Assembly: GCA_000467715.1 (NCBI GenBank)
Contig: AJFK01000680.1
Location: 1-30,488 of the forward strand
Origin: Hysterium pulicare CBS 123377
Taxonomy: Eukaryota; Ascomycota; Dothideomycetes; Hysteriales; Hysteriaceae
Length of the DNA stretch: 30,488 nucleotides
Direction: 5' to 3'
This document shows positions 8,887-20,661 of this stretch, piece after piece. The position numbers and the translations under genes are program-made. The stretch's first letter is position 1. The number at the start of each line of letters is the position of its first letter. The notes below the pieces were generated by a model that did no database searches, was not told the origin of the DNA, and worked only from the letters and a program-made list of their open reading frames with translations.

Positions 8887-10069
8887 TGCAGTTCGCCCAG
8901 GTCTGTGTCAAGCTTGCAGACACGGAAAATGCGGAACAAAACAAGTACATTTGAGAGTGGTGAGGGTTGCTCGAACTCGCGGGGGTTTCTTGGCAAAGAG
9001 TTGTTCAGAGCCTTTCTATCCTTAGGCTCTAAAGCATAGGAATACGCCTACAGATCTCTAGACCAGTGCAATGCCTTAACATAAGCATGACCTATATTTC
9101 TCTATGCTCTCCCGATTGCTTCGTGTGCAGAATTGCATTTCTGGCAGTTCCGTGGAAGTTCCACAAGCGAGCAAAGGAAAAGGCGTATTGGAACTTGCAA
9201 AAATGCCAATATCGTAATTGCTGACTGACGAAAGACTAAGGGTATCGTACGACAATGCTGCAGCACATCTGAAAACATATACGGACATTGCACTGTAAGC
9301 TCAAGCATTAGTTTGTCGAATGGCTGAAGCTTTAAGCCCTGAGGGAAGAAAAGGTACAGAATGAAGTGTCTTCGAGCTGAGATTTCCACGGAGTCGTGGT
9401 CTTCTTCAGCCCTAAAAGTGGGCACCTGGCATCGCCGCTTTCGTGGCGCTTGCGTTCACCGAGTCACCGAGTTCCCGGTCAAAGGCGCGTGGGGGCACAG
9501 GACGAGAATACTTCGGGTTGATCTGCGGACAAAGAAGGAGTAGCCTCATGGACGTTTTAAGTGCGTCATGCATCTCCACGAGAAATCTTTATGGATGAGA
9601 CAAGGGACTATTAAATTAGCAACAAGCTGCAAATATTGCACCGTCAGCTGCTGGCGGTCTCTCCGACAAATTATCTTCTATCGTCAGCCGCCAACTTGCT
9701 CGCTCCAGCCTCGTTGATGACTGGCTTTTAAACGACCAATGTCGCCTCTAGACGGCGACCAAAGTGACAAATACGAGATACGATGGAAGGCCGAATCGCA
9801 GCTGCATCACACTTACATTCACGGGCAGATCGGGGACTGGCCACTGCAACGTGCTGACTCAACCTTGATAGCCCGTGCTTTCATCGTTGACTGACTGTAT
9901 TCTATCGCTTTCCGAAACTTTTCGAAGGCCATTTCCGGCCATTGACGTCCTTTTCTTTTCCTATGACACTATAAAGGCGGCTGGGGCTGCCTTGTCGTCC
10001 TCTTTTCTCCCTTCAACATCTGATTGCTAACCATTTGATATCAACACATACAACACCGTACTGACATCA
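8887..10069. promoter_or_regulatory. Upstream region of alternative oxidase
   Basis: About 1.2 kb between the acylphosphatase stop and the alternative oxidase start, with no supported gene. A CCAAT sequence sits at about 9737 (GACCAATG) and a TATA box at 9970. Closely spaced CGG/CCG triplets occur around 9655-9680 and 9820-9835, but none has the CGG-N7-CGG spacing known from alternative oxidase induction in Neurospora. Confidence 0.5.
9970..9976 (+). promoter_or_regulatory. TATA box of alternative oxidase
   Basis: TATAAAG within ACTATAAAGGCGG, exactly 100 bases before the alternative oxidase ATG and followed by pyrimidine-rich sequence (TCCTCTTTTCTCCC) typical of fungal transcription starts. 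The assignment is by position and sequence only. Confidence 0.6.
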
Positions 10070-11594
10070 ATGATCTCAACAAGAGCAACCTGTGGATCGG
10101 CTGCATCCAGGCGGGCTTCGGCCCAACTTCTCAAATTCTTCAGTAGCTTGTCCACCCCGACCGTCGGCATTCGATCTAGCTGTATCATTGTCCATCAACG
10201 GCAGCCGAGTGGCAATCGACGGAACTTCTCTTCTTCATCTCCTCATCTCATTAAGGAGTTCTTCCCGAAGTCGGAGAATAAAGATATCAGGAGAACGGAA
10301 GCATCATGGCCTCACCCAGGTATTACTCTCCCATTATTCCCGAACCACATTGTCCCGTGTATCATTGATCCAGCTCCATCTATCTCCTTTCACAAGGTTC
10401 AATTATTTTACAACTCATCCAGCCAATACTTCCCCCTCTTCTCCCAACCACAAATAATCTTACGTTCAGTACACTATCTCCACCTTTTTAAAGAATAATA
10501 TGCGGGAACTTTGGACTGATGTCACTCATAGTCTACACCGAGGAGCAGATGAATTCGGTGGAAATTGGCCACCGCGAAGTCAGGAATCTTTCTGATAGGA
10601 CCGCATTGACCCTTTCCAAAGTCCTTCGATGGGGCCTGGACACAGTATCTGGCTATAAACATGAAGAGGCGACTGCTTTGAACGAAAATAGCCCCGCGGA
10701 AGCTCACCGAAAGTACGCGATGACCGAGCGGAAATACATGATACGGAATATATTCCTGGAAAGCGTTGCGGGCGTGCCAGGCATGGTGGCGGGGATGCTG
10801 CGACATCTACGGAGCATGCGTCTGATGAAGAGAGATAACGGATGGATAGAGACTTTACTTGAGGAGAGCTACAACGAGAGAATGCACCTCTTGACATTCC
10901 TTAAGATGGCAGAGCCAGGCTGGTTCATGCGTCTGATGGTGCTGGGTGCTCAAGGAGTCTGGTTCAACGGTCTATTCGTCCTCTACATACTGTCTCCTCG
11001 CACATTCCACCGCTTTATCGGGTACATCGAGGAGGAAGCAGTCATCACATATACTCGTGAAATCGAAGATATCGATGCTGGAAAACTACCGCTTTGGGCG
11101 AAGACCACGGCTCCTGAGATTGCGGTTGACTACTGGAAGATGCCTGAAGGCCACAGAACTATGCGTGACCTTCTCCTGTACATTCGAGTAAGTACCCAAT
11201 CCTGATGTTTCTCCAACGTTAGCGGGCGGAGCTTCTCAAGGCGGCGACCTGCAAGTCGTAGCTAAAGTTCGCATGCGCACCTCGCCATTGTCCTTTCTTT
11301 GTGCTAGCTTCCAACTATTCTTTGAGCATCTCGCTGACTTGTATTCTTCTTCAGGCAGATGAAGCGAAGCACAGAGAGGTGAACCATACGCTTGGAAACC
11401 TAAACCAGAAAGAAGATCCCAACCCCTTTGTAAGCGAGTACAAAGATCCAACAAAACCGCATCCCGGGAAAGGCATCGCCCATCTGCGAACCACGGGATG
11501 GGAACGAGACGAGGTTTTCCCTGAGGAGAAGAGCCAGAGTGGCGGGAAAGTTGGTGACCCGGGTCTTCCATCCCAACAGACGATACAAAGCTAG
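10070..11594 (+). CDS. aox: Mitochondrial alternative oxidase
   Basis: Cyanide-insensitive ubiquinol oxidase of the inner mitochondrial membrane, which bypasses complexes III and IV. Exons 10070-10319, 10532-11187 and 11355-11594 join in phase to 381 residues. Intron 1 (212 bp) has GTATTA...CATAG ends, and intron 2 (167 bp) has GTAAGT...TTCAG ends. The first ~65 residues are rich in Arg and Ser with almost no acid, a mitochondrial presequence. They lead into [18 protein letters not shown], which is conserved in fungal homologues. All di-iron ligands are present: Glu160 (FLESVAG), Glu199 and His202 (NERMH), the Glu of IEEEA (250-252), and Glu305 and His308 (RADEAKH). Intron 2 falls exactly between Arg302 and Ala303 of the last motif. 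The C-terminal ~35 residues beyond the fungal core ([15 protein letters not shown]) are variable. The gene stands alone; its promoter has a TATA box at 9970. Confidence 0.95.
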
Positions 11595-13733
11595 GCTCAA
11601 GGATAGTAGGACCGTTAGGAAATGTTGTCATCCCTGGAGCATACGGATTTGATTCAACAAAACATCATTTAGTCGGCGTTTTCTCTCTACTTTCAGGTTT
11701 TGCCAAGATGGCGTTATGGAATGGGGTAGACGTCATGGGAAAGGAAAGACATTGAAGACTCCATTTACCAGGCACTAAATCGAGGCTACAGCGGTGCTTG
11801 GCTAGGGTTGTACTATTCGTTCCTCATTCAATGAACTGTCGACGGGATATCCAGAAGTGTCGGGTTCATCGGAACTCTGGTATTCCGTGGTATTGGCATC
11901 CATCCCCTCTCGAACGATTACTTAATATTCAGTCCGCTGTAGTGAGTTGCCGATGAGTTCGGAGACTGACAGCTCTCCAATTTTGATCAGAGCAGAGATA
12001 TGCTCGATTGAAGTATCCAGCAGGTTTCGAACTAATGGACAGGTATCAGAGCTCAATACATAATCAAAACAATTCTTGTACAAGTTGCATCGGAGGGATC
12101 AACCCGGGGAAGCATTGCCGACTCGCTTGGGTTGCTCCTCCCGCGGATCATCATGCTCACATTTCTATGGGACAGAACGGTCTTCACCTGACTTGGACCC
12201 TGGATAAAACTCGAATCAGCCACCGTCGTGAACTGTTACGCATTTTCGCTGTTTCCAACCCCCACGATCTTCTGCCAGTCTGTCCTTCGACCTTCAACTA
12301 CCGATGACGCATCTACGAGGATTGATAAACAGGACCACTCAAAAGTGGCGTTCGTCCAGGCTTAGGTAGGGTCTGGCCTAGAGGACATCAGCAAGCTACG
12401 CGCTTTTGCCAGCTTCAGCAAGCCATGAACCCAGTTCGTCCCCATCCGCAACAAAACTTCGTTTCGCTAGAGCTGTTGGCAGACTTCACCCGGGCCACCA
12501 GCTCCATAACCTTTCCTGAGTTCAATCCCATTAAACATCGTGACGTCCAGTCGATAGACCTAAGCACGCAGATTCGAACCGGAACTAGACCAACTGTGCG
12601 GGAGGAGTTTCAGCTAACGGGACTGCTTGTAATTCTACCAGCAGACTATGGCAGCTCGAACTTGATCATTCCCCAAGCGCCGGAAAATGCAGAGTTAATA
12701 GTATTCGGTCCAAATATGGCAAGACGCGGGTTACTATTGTTCGATCTTGCGATCCTTGCGAGCTTATGCGCATATCGACAAAACGGGCCAATTCCTTCGG
12801 TTTGAAACCAGGCATGCAGACAGCAATGTGGAGCAAGAAGGTAGGGGTCCGGATATAAAGGCAACGCAAGCAATAAGCACAACGGTACATTCACTGCTAA
12901 AATGTAGTTATTGCTATCACGGGACACAGCCGGAGCTTGACGATGTTCGACTACTGACATGGAGGAAATTAGTCCGTGGACTCGGTATAAGTCTCAAGCA
13001 CTGTTGAGAGCAGTGGGAGATGAATGTAGGGGCACAATTGCTGGCATGTAGTCCCCTCTTCCTCACCCCGCATTTCGCCAACGGTTAGCGCCCCACAACG
13101 CATCACTAACATCTGACTTGCACACACCTGGCCACATACCTACACTCGCCCTAGACATGCATTGCTTTTAATATCCACATAGGTACACCAACCCCCCACT
13201 GGCCAAGAATCCTTCTTCACGAACTACCCCACATCCGACGAAGCCTAGCTTGCGGCGTTCGTGGTGACGATGGGAGCTCACCCCCTAGCTTTGGTGCAGG
13301 AGACGGAAAGCCCAGGACACTTCAGACCTCAGTGGATACTCTCGCCTGGACTATGCATACCCCGCAACAGGCTAAGTCGGATGGCTACGTACTTCTTCTC
13401 GGCTGCTCCAGAAGCTGTTGGTTCCAATGGCTTGGGACCTGGGGTAGCACAGCAGCGGACATAGAGTAGATGACACCAATTGGTAACCAATCGACAATTC
13501 ATTGACCCCTCTCTTTCATGTGTATCCTCTCATTGCCGTCGTCCTTGACTTTCATTCAATCCAACGTCAAGATGGTTTCGTTTCTCATCGTGTATCAAGC
13601 GGTGGCTTCATCTCAATGTAGCCGTGTTTGGCTTGGGATGACGCCCGTTTCGAGATTCCTGGGTAAGCCTCGATCATTGAACGGAAGAGAGGATCGAAGC
13701 GGGGACGTATCCCAGCAGAACCTGCCAATTTGA
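11595..13733. other. Intergenic, no supported gene
   Basis: Follows the alternative oxidase stop. The longest frames (12008-12307 and 12425-12805, plus; 12646-12960, minus) show no domain, no consistent splice structure and overlap one another, so I do not call them. Confidence 0.45.
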
Positions 13734-14195
13734 ATGGCACTTCTCCGCATCTACTTTCATCAAGTGGCACCTCTAATCCTAGCAGTATCCTTCGCCAAGC
13801 CCACCTTTTGGGTAACTGAGGACACCCTTATGCGAGCTTTCTCAGCCAATAAGAAGACCATCATCGATCCTTCGATGCATAACCTTCCCCAGAAGTACTC
13901 GACTCAGCTCAATTCCAAAGCCCCGCGAAGATGTAGACCCGCAATTATTCCTACAGTTCTCGGAAAGCGGAGACGTCCCCACGTTGATCATAGCTTGCTT
14001 GAGCTCTTGACCGGCTATCCTAGTGAGGAAGGGAGCTGCATCATCTAAGAGCTCATGTACGAACCAGCTGGGATACAGCACCACCTGCATAGTTCTCGAC
14101 TGGCATCTTTCGTCAGCGTTGCAGCAACTCCTTACTACCGACTGATCGAAGAAGCGGGGTTTATGGATTTAAGTATCATCCGTGTCACTGGATAA
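13734..14195 (+). pseudogene. Possible gene relic with one in-frame stop
   Basis: A frame of 104 codons (13734-14048) is interrupted by TAA and continues in the same frame from 14049 to a stop at 14193-14195, giving 154 codons with one internal stop. The second part ends with TPYYRLIEEAGFMDLSIIRV, which has the look of a C-terminal enzyme strand (a pattern seen in some methyltransferases). This is a weak resemblance. No intron neatly removes the stop. It may be a decayed gene or chance, and it ends about 100 bases before the alcohol oxidase start. Confidence 0.2.
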
Positions 14196-14292
14196 AGGTT
14201 GAGTCCTCTGCATACAGCTGGGATTGAGTGTACCCTACTCTGGAATTGACTTCTCTGAGTTCAATTGACTTTTTCATCGAGCCATTTTCACA

Positions 14293-16604
14293 ATGACGAT
14301 CCCAGACGAGGTTGATATCATCGTTTGCGGTGGAGGGTCATGCGGGTATGAGACTTCCATGGACAAAGAAGTTGACTATGCTGATATGTTTCCAGTTGTG
14401 TCGTTGCTGGACGACTGGCTAACCTGGACCACAAGCTCCAAGTCCTCTTGATTGAGGGTGGAGAGAACAACTTGAACAACCCATGGTAAGGCCATGACCA
14501 TGTCGTGGAAATCATCAAAGCTAACCAGGTGAAGGGTCTTCCGACCGGGTATCTATCCCCGGAACATGAAGCTGGATAGTAAAACAGCATCCTTCTACTA
14601 CTCTCGACCCTCAGAATGGCTTGACGGACGTCGTGCAGTCGTGCCATGTGCTCACATTCTCGGAGGCGGGTCCTCCATCAACTTCATGGTATGTTTATAT
14701 ACGTCGCGGTCCTATTCAGGATGCTGGACGTTTCTGACAAGATCATTAGATGTACACTCGTGCATCAGCTTCAGACTATGATGATTTCCAGGCAAAGGGC
14801 TGGACCACCAAGGAACTCCTCCCATTGATGAAGAAACATGAGACTTACCAGGTATGGCAGTCATGTCTTTTCAAACATTTATGTATTTACGAGATTGTTT
14901 AGCGATCTTGTAACAATCGTGACATCCACGGTTTCGAAGGCCCCATCAAGGTTTCTTTTGGCAATTACACCTATCCAATCAAGGAGGATTTCCTTCGCGC
15001 AACCGAAAGCCAGGGCATTCCTACCACTGATGATCTCCAAGACTTGGTCACCGGTCACGGTGCTGAGCACTGGATGAAGTGGATCAACAGGTGAATAGTC
15101 CTGCCGATTTATTTGTAGCAGCTCACTGACCTACTCCAGGGATACTGGCCGACGATCCGACAGTGCTCATGCATACATTCATAGCACCCGAGCAGTTCAC
15201 CAGAACTTGCACTTGATGTGCAATACCAAGGTCGAAAAGGTTTTGCTTGAAGGCGAGAGGGCCGTGGGAGTCCGAACCGTCCCAACCAAGCCACTCACCT
15301 CTGGTGAAGTGCAATATAAGACGATCAAGGCCCGAAAGCAGATCATCGTCTCTGGAGGCACTCTCAGCTCACCCCTTATCCTTCAGCGATCTGGTATTGG
15401 CGACCCAGAGAAACTTCGCAAGGCGGGTGTCAAGCCTCTTGTCGACCTTCCCGGTGTTGGTCTCAACTTCCAGGACCACTACCTCACCTTCTCTGTCTTC
15501 CGAGCTAAGCCACATGTCGAATCTTTCGACGACTTCGTCCGAGGCGACCCCAAGACTCAAGAAGCAGTCTTCAATCAATGGAATATCAATGGCACGGGTC
15601 CATTGGCTACCAATGGTATCGAGGCTGGTGTGAAGGTTCGCCCGACCGAGGAAGAATTGAACGAGATGGACAGCTGGCCTTGCAAAGAGTTCAGGTCTGG
15701 ATGGGACAGCTACTTCAAAGACAAACCAGTAAGTTTCGATTACTTTCCAAACACCAGAAACGAAATACTCACAATGAAATAGGACAAGCCAGTCATGCAT
15801 TACAGTGTTATTGCAGGTTGGTTCGGCGACCACATGCTCATGCCCCCAGGCAAATTCTTCACCATGTTCCATTTCCTCGAGTACCCCTTCTCCCGTGGCC
15901 AAACTCACATCGTATCTCCCAACCCATATGAAGCACCTGACTTCGATGCTGGCTTCATGAACGACAAGCGTGACATGGCTCCCATGGTCTGGGGCTACAT
16001 CAAGTCGCGTGAGACAGCCCGTCGCATGGAAGCCTACGCCGGAGAAGTGCAAGCCATGCACCCATTCTACTCATTTGACTCTCCAGCTCGTGCCAATGAC
16101 ATGGATCTCGCCACTACGAACGCATACGCCCTCCCCGGCAATATCACCGCCGGTATCCAGCACGGCTCGTGGACCATGCCCGTCAAACCAGGCAAGGCGC
16201 CCGAACCCTCTTTCCTCAACTCCAACCAGCAACACTTGCAAGAAGACCTCAAGTACACCAGCGAAGACATCAAGCACATTGAAGACTGGACCAAGCGCCA
16301 CGTCGAGACGACCTGGCACTCTCTCGGCACGTGCTCCATGGCGCCCAGGGAAGGTAACTCGATCGTCAAGCACGGTGTCTTGGATGAGAGACTCAATGTC
16401 CACGGTGTCAAGGGTCTCAAGGTTGCTGATTTGTCCATTTGCCCGGATAATGTCGGTTGCAATACTTATACGACCGCGCTGTTGATCGGAGAGAAGTGTG
16501 CTATGCTCACAGCCGAGGACCTGGGTTACTCGGGCTCTGCGCTTGACATGAAGGTTCCTCCGTACCATGCGCCGAGAGAGATTACCGGATTGGCCAGGCT
16601 CTAA
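14293..16604 (+). CDS. MOX: Peroxisomal alcohol (methanol) oxidase
   Basis: FAD-dependent GMC-family oxidase, converting methanol and other short alcohols plus oxygen to aldehyde and hydrogen peroxide (EC 1.1.3.13). Exons 14293-14345, 14396-14485, 14535-14688, 14750-14851, 14903-15090, 15140-15728 and 15783-16604 join to 665 residues, close to the yeast enzymes (about 663). Six introns of 49-61 bp all have GT-AG ends. The FAD-binding Gly motif is CGGGSCG (12-18), with its last Gly codon split by intron 1. The GMC signatures are VPCAHILGGGSSINFM and SGGTLSSPLILQRSGIG. The catalytic pair is His571 (TWHSLGTCSMAP) and Asn619 (NVGCNTYTTALL). The protein ends in Ala-Arg-Leu, a type 1 peroxisome signal also seen in family members. 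In plant-associated fungi the enzyme handles methanol released from pectin; that role here is inferred. There is no nearby catalase or formaldehyde gene. Confidence 0.96.
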
Positions 16605-18160
16605 ACGGTTCCGGTATTGGATGGACAGATGCATGACGATGACACACTCTTTCTTATGACAATGAAGGAGGATGCGTGACCGTTGGACTTGTCTCTGGGA
16701 TGCGGAAAAATAGGATGAATTATGTAATTAGTTCTTTCTCGACATAAAGACATAAATTGATGACAGCATCCATTGCAGTGTAGAATCCCATCGTCTTTCC
16801 CTCTGTGTCGAAATGAATTTAAGACTGCTTACCTTTGACTTCACCGGCTTTCAGCTCGTGCTAGCTGACGCGACTACCTTGTTTAGGCCAAGTGGCTGGA
16901 TGTGGGGAGTGGAAGAAGCTCACTCCAGCTGCTCAGGCTAAGCTGAAACTGGTATAGTGCACACCTTTGCTTCGTGCAGTGAAAGTATCGCGGTTTTCAG
17001 AGTAGATCTCCCTAAAGATGATTAGTTTTCGCTTGCTTTCGACGGAAAATGGAAACGTATGGGCCCGCGATAAAGTGAGTTGGACTTAGGTAAATAGGAA
17101 TAATTTTCGATCGAAGTATACAGAGTAGAGATGAGGAAGTTGGAGATTGCTTCCTCTACGTTTACTAATGATTAGACTAATACAGCTTATACTACGGGCT
17201 TATAAGTTTATGAACTTGTTGACTTGACTTGCAACTTGTAGAGATTCATTACGTGTCAGTTTGCAGCGACGTGGCCTGCCATTCCACCGCGGAGGAAGGA
17301 AGTTCGGCTCCCTTTCATTAATGGCGACATACTATCAGTGCACAGTACTCCGGTCCTTTGGCGAACACAAAGAAGTGAGGATGCGTGAGGATGCTTGAAG
17401 GAAAAGCATTCATTATTGCGCCGATTGAATGCGGAACTGTGCAGATCTAGCTTTATACTGTAGGTTGGTTGCGAGGAGAAAAAGACCGCATGTTGCTGGA
17501 GTGATTGCGGCAATTATGCATGCGCACATCTTTCCAAATGGCGGGAGATAGACGACTGTGATGCGCGTAATCAGCTGTCATCTATTTTGCGTCACCCAGA
17601 GTTACCGCTTGTGTCTAACTCCCTGTCGACAAGTACTGTAAATCCGGAGTTGTCAATCGGCACGGGACGGACAATTTCTACCTAGACCGCTTTCTGACCA
17701 TGTTTCGGACAGCGACAGTAACCAAAGTCAGAAAAAGCTCTCCACGACACGGCTGGAGACGAGATTCAGGATCAGCCACTGCCTGCCCGTCAAGCCTCCG
17801 CTTGCTCAGCCTTTAGGAGGAGATTTTCGTAGTCAGTCCAGCCCTGCGCCATCGTCTTGATAACTTTCGGTGAGTTTGGAGATGATGGCGGCGCAGCACA
17901 CGAGGGCGTTCGGCGATAAGGGGATATCGTGAAGGGCTGAAGGGGCGTGGCAGGGTGAAATGACGATGTCCAACCGCTGCCAAACAGCGGACGAATAAAA
18001 ATAGCAGACCGCCAAGTTGCTTGCCAGGGTCGCTCTGAGCTAGCCGCGTGTGGGATATGAAACAACCAATCAGCGGCTTGTTCCTGACGCTAAGGGAAAT
18101 GACACGGAAACGAAGCTTGGCAGGTACGGCGCACGCACCGGGGCCCGCCTGTTTGTGGGC
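16605..18160. other. Intergenic, no supported gene
   Basis: Contains the 3' flank of the alcohol oxidase and the distal upstream region of the SH3-protein gene. Positions about 17040-17250 are AT-richer. A minus-strand frame (17790-18065, 91 codons) ends MAQGWTDYENLLLKAEQAEA but has no recognised domain. A consensus CCAAT box (CCAATCAGCGG) lies at 18066. Confidence 0.45.
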
Positions 18161-18234
18161 TCAACACCTCACCACCCTCACCACCCTCACCTCCACACCA
18201 CTCCTCCCTCTCCTCACCACCTCTCCCTCCGTTG
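18161..18234 (+). repeat. Pyrimidine/CACC-rich low-complexity tract
   Basis: A run of CACC/CCTC words (CTCACCACCCT repeated in tandem near 18168-18190, then CTCC/CACC mixtures to about 18234) with almost no G on the plus strand. It lies about 460-530 bases before the SH3-protein ATG. Such tracts often sit at fungal transcription starts, so it may mark the promoter or 5' leader of that gene. Confidence 0.6.
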
Positions 18235-18693
18235 CACCTGCTTCAGTTCCTTCTACTCGCGACCAGGCTGTCGTTCGCCCTTCGTTCATCGACCTCAGCC
18301 GTCGCATTCGCTCTTTAATCGAGATACTAACACTCATTTTGCTTATTAGTGCATTCCGACCGAGTCGCGTGAAGCCGAACCCCGATCTGGAGCCACCTAC
18401 ATTCCTTGCAACAATCCTCAAAACGACCTCTCCCTTACTAGCGTTCAATTGCCATCATAAATATCGTCTCATCGCTACGAGCATCTCGGACCGATCAAAT
18501 CGAACTTTGAGCCACCGACTCAACTGCGATTATTCACCTTGGACGACAATAAGACGGTGAAACATTGTCTCACTTGACGCTATCGCCATAGTCCAACCGC
18601 GAGTCCGCCGTGACGCCATCGACTTTTGACCCTCACCTTGCGCACGTCGCAAACAATATTCAATAGCACTTCGAGCGCTACTGCAGACGAAAC
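18235..18693 (+). promoter_or_regulatory. Probable 5' leader of SH3-protein gene
   Basis: C- and T-rich sequence between the low-complexity tract and the ATG at 18694. A plus-strand frame (18048-18560) crosses it but shows only low-complexity Thr/Pro/Ser content, so I treat the stretch as leader or promoter. Confidence 0.4.
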
Positions 18694-20661
18694 ATGGTTC
18701 ACCATCACCGGCGATCGCACCTGATACATGGGCAAGAGGAGGGAATGGCTATCCAGGAACGGAACCATGAGCATCAACAACGAAACGCAGATGTTGCTAC
18801 TGTCGTCTCCGTCGTCTACGTGACTCAGTCCAAGACCTTCTCTGGCGACGCCATCTGGGTTACTCAAGGACTAGATCCCGAAACCATGGTTGGTTCACCA
18901 GCTCAATCCTCAGTCGATGATACGGAGTCGACCTCCACGCAAGCCAAGCCATCTGCAAAGGTTGCACCTGTACTTTCCAAGAAGCCTACCACCGTAGCTA
19001 CTTCGGTTGCCTTAACGTCCATCGTAGAAGCGCCTTCATCTATCACTACCGTACCGGCAACACTCGTCGTCGCGACTTCATCTTTGACTGCTGCAACGGC
19101 CGGCTTGGTCTCTGCTTCGGCGACTCCTACTGCCACGGCGTCAAAGGGAATGTCTGGCGGAGCGAAAGCTGGACTTGCTTTCGGAATACTGATTGCCATT
19201 GCTGCTCTCCTTGCCGGCGTCCTTCTCATGTATCACCGAAAGAAGAAGAGTCTGCAGCATGACAGGGTGGATGATGAAAAGACTGCTATGCACCTGCCGC
19301 CGCCTGGAGTCGCTCCTAGTGTCCGAACCGCGCGCACAATGTCGACGGCACCACGTCTTAGCCTTCGCCCTGTGACCCAATTCTCTCCTACTTTGATCGA
19401 AAATCGTAAGAGTGCCGGAAACCCACTGGAAATGGCAGCCGTGTCTGCAGACAATTCACGCAGCCTGTTGACCCCGACGCCACAGACGACTAGCGCATGG
19501 GAACGAAGAGGTGCTGCCAACGCTGCTTCCGGTAACGAAAATCCGTTCAACGATCCAATGAATCCATTCGGTAATGAAGCTACCACCAATGAGACCGGGC
19601 CTAGTACTCCTCAAAAGGACAGTGCGCCTATGCCGAAGAATCACCTCAACGACTTTGCCAATCCTGCTCCAGCGATTGCTGCTGCAGAAGCTGGTCCCGC
19701 CATTCCAGCTGTTCTTGCTGCTCCAGTGATCCGCAAAGAAGTTCCGAAACCGGCCAGCGTGAAGTCCGAAGCCGCTTCTCTACTGGCGCCTCAACCAAGC
19801 CCAACCTGGACGGATGATATCCCAGCTTCTCCCGGTCCCGCTCCTACTGGTCCCCCGCCTGTCGCAGTTGCTGGTGGAAATCCAAATGGTCCCTCTCCTA
19901 TGCCAAACAATGTCCATCGTGTTCAAATGGACTTCAAGCCATCCATGAGCGATGAACTCGGACTCCGCTCTGGTCAACTTGTCAGGATGGTACATGAATA
20001 CGATGATGGCTGGGTAAGTGAATCTTAGTCTGTCTGTCTCATAACTTGTAGCTAAATGTTCAATTAGGCTCTCTGCATACGTCTGGATCGATCTCAGCAG
20101 GGTGTTGCACCTCGAACCTGTCTCTCAAAGCACCCGGTTAAACCTCGTACTGGCCCACCTCGCCAAGGTCCTCCACCAGGTGCTCCGAGAATGCGCGGTT
20201 CGCCAATGCTCCCAGGTGTTCCTCAGCCTCGCCCTTTGACACCCACCAATGGACGTAACTCGCCGCAACCGTTCGGCCAGCCCCGTCCCATGTCACCAGC
20301 AGGTGGACGCAGTTCGCCTGGACCTTTCGGAGGTCAACCTCGTCCTATGTCTCCAGCTGGAGGTCGCAACTCACCTGACCCTTATGGTCGCTCAATGTCT
20401 CCCGCAGGCGCTCCTGGTGCGCGTGCTCGATCTAACAGCAATGCTCCCTATGCCGGACCGCCTCGCTCCATGTCACCCGGTCCTTATGGCGGCGGACCGC
20501 TACCTCCTCCAAAGGTTGGACGCCCACGTTCAAACTCCGCGAGCCAGGTTTTGGCGAAACGTGCTTCACCTCCTGGTCCAAGCTTGTTGAACCCAAATGC
20601 ATATGCAGCAAGCAATGGAGTCGTTCCGTCGAGAAAACCTGTGCCTGGTCAGGCAATCTAA
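18694..20661 (+). CDS. Single-pass membrane protein with SH3 domain
   Basis: Two exons (18694-20013 and 20068-20661; 54-bp GTAAGT...TTAG intron, phase 0) give 637 residues. Order: short His/Gln-rich N-terminus (1-32); conserved-looking VATVVSVVYVT (34-44); Ser/Thr-rich stretch (65-152); one membrane helix (about 158-180), followed by basic HRKKK, which puts the long C-terminal part in the cytosol. Two NPF motifs (283-285 and 290-292) could bind EH-domain endocytic proteins. An SH3 domain follows (about 407-465: DELGLRSGQLV, EYDDGW, then GVAPRTCL), split by the intron right after Trp440. The tail is Pro/Ser/Arg-rich with tandem repeats. The layout resembles yeast Fus1 and related polarity or cell-surface proteins, but identity with Fus1 is not shown. 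There is no cleavable signal peptide. The start is the first Met of the frame. Confidence 0.85.
20224..20388 (+). repeat. Tandem 54-57-nt coding repeats
   Basis: Three in-frame copies (20224-20277, 20278-20331, 20335-20388) of an 18-residue unit, QPRPMSPAGGRxSPxPFG, followed by shorter degenerate copies (SMSPAGAPG, RSMSPGPYGGG). Copies 2 and 3 are closest at the DNA level, and copy 1 has LTPTN in place of MSPAG. The repeated PRPMSP and SP sites could be ligands for SH3 domains or proline-directed kinases. The copy number may vary between strains. Confidence 0.85.

Noticed and set aside
8887-10069. Search for the CGG-N7-CGG alternative oxidase induction motif
   Set aside because: The closest arrangements have spacings of 5, 6 or 9 bases, or inverted orientation, so the known motif is not present.
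12560-12590. GGTTCGAATC (minus) resembling a tRNA T-loop B-box
   Set aside because: Flanking bases do not form a T-stem and no D-arm or A-box is found at the right distance.
12425-12960. Overlapping frames 12425-12805 (+) and 12646-12960 (-)
   Set aside because: They overlap on opposite strands, with no motif and no splice sites that extend them.
15369-16634. Long minus-strand frames (15369-16061, 16071-16634) opposite the alcohol oxidase
   Set aside because: They lie exactly antisense to well-supported coding exons and arise from codon bias. They have no recognisable domain of their own.
17790-18065. Minus-strand 91-codon frame ending MAQGWTDYENLLLKAEQAEA
   Set aside because: The C-terminal end looks protein-like, but the rest is low complexity, a competing frame overlaps, and no family is recognised.
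18048-18560. Plus-strand 170-codon frame upstream of the SH3 gene
   Set aside because: Crosses a CACC-rich tract; Thr/Pro/Ser low complexity; better explained as promoter or leader.
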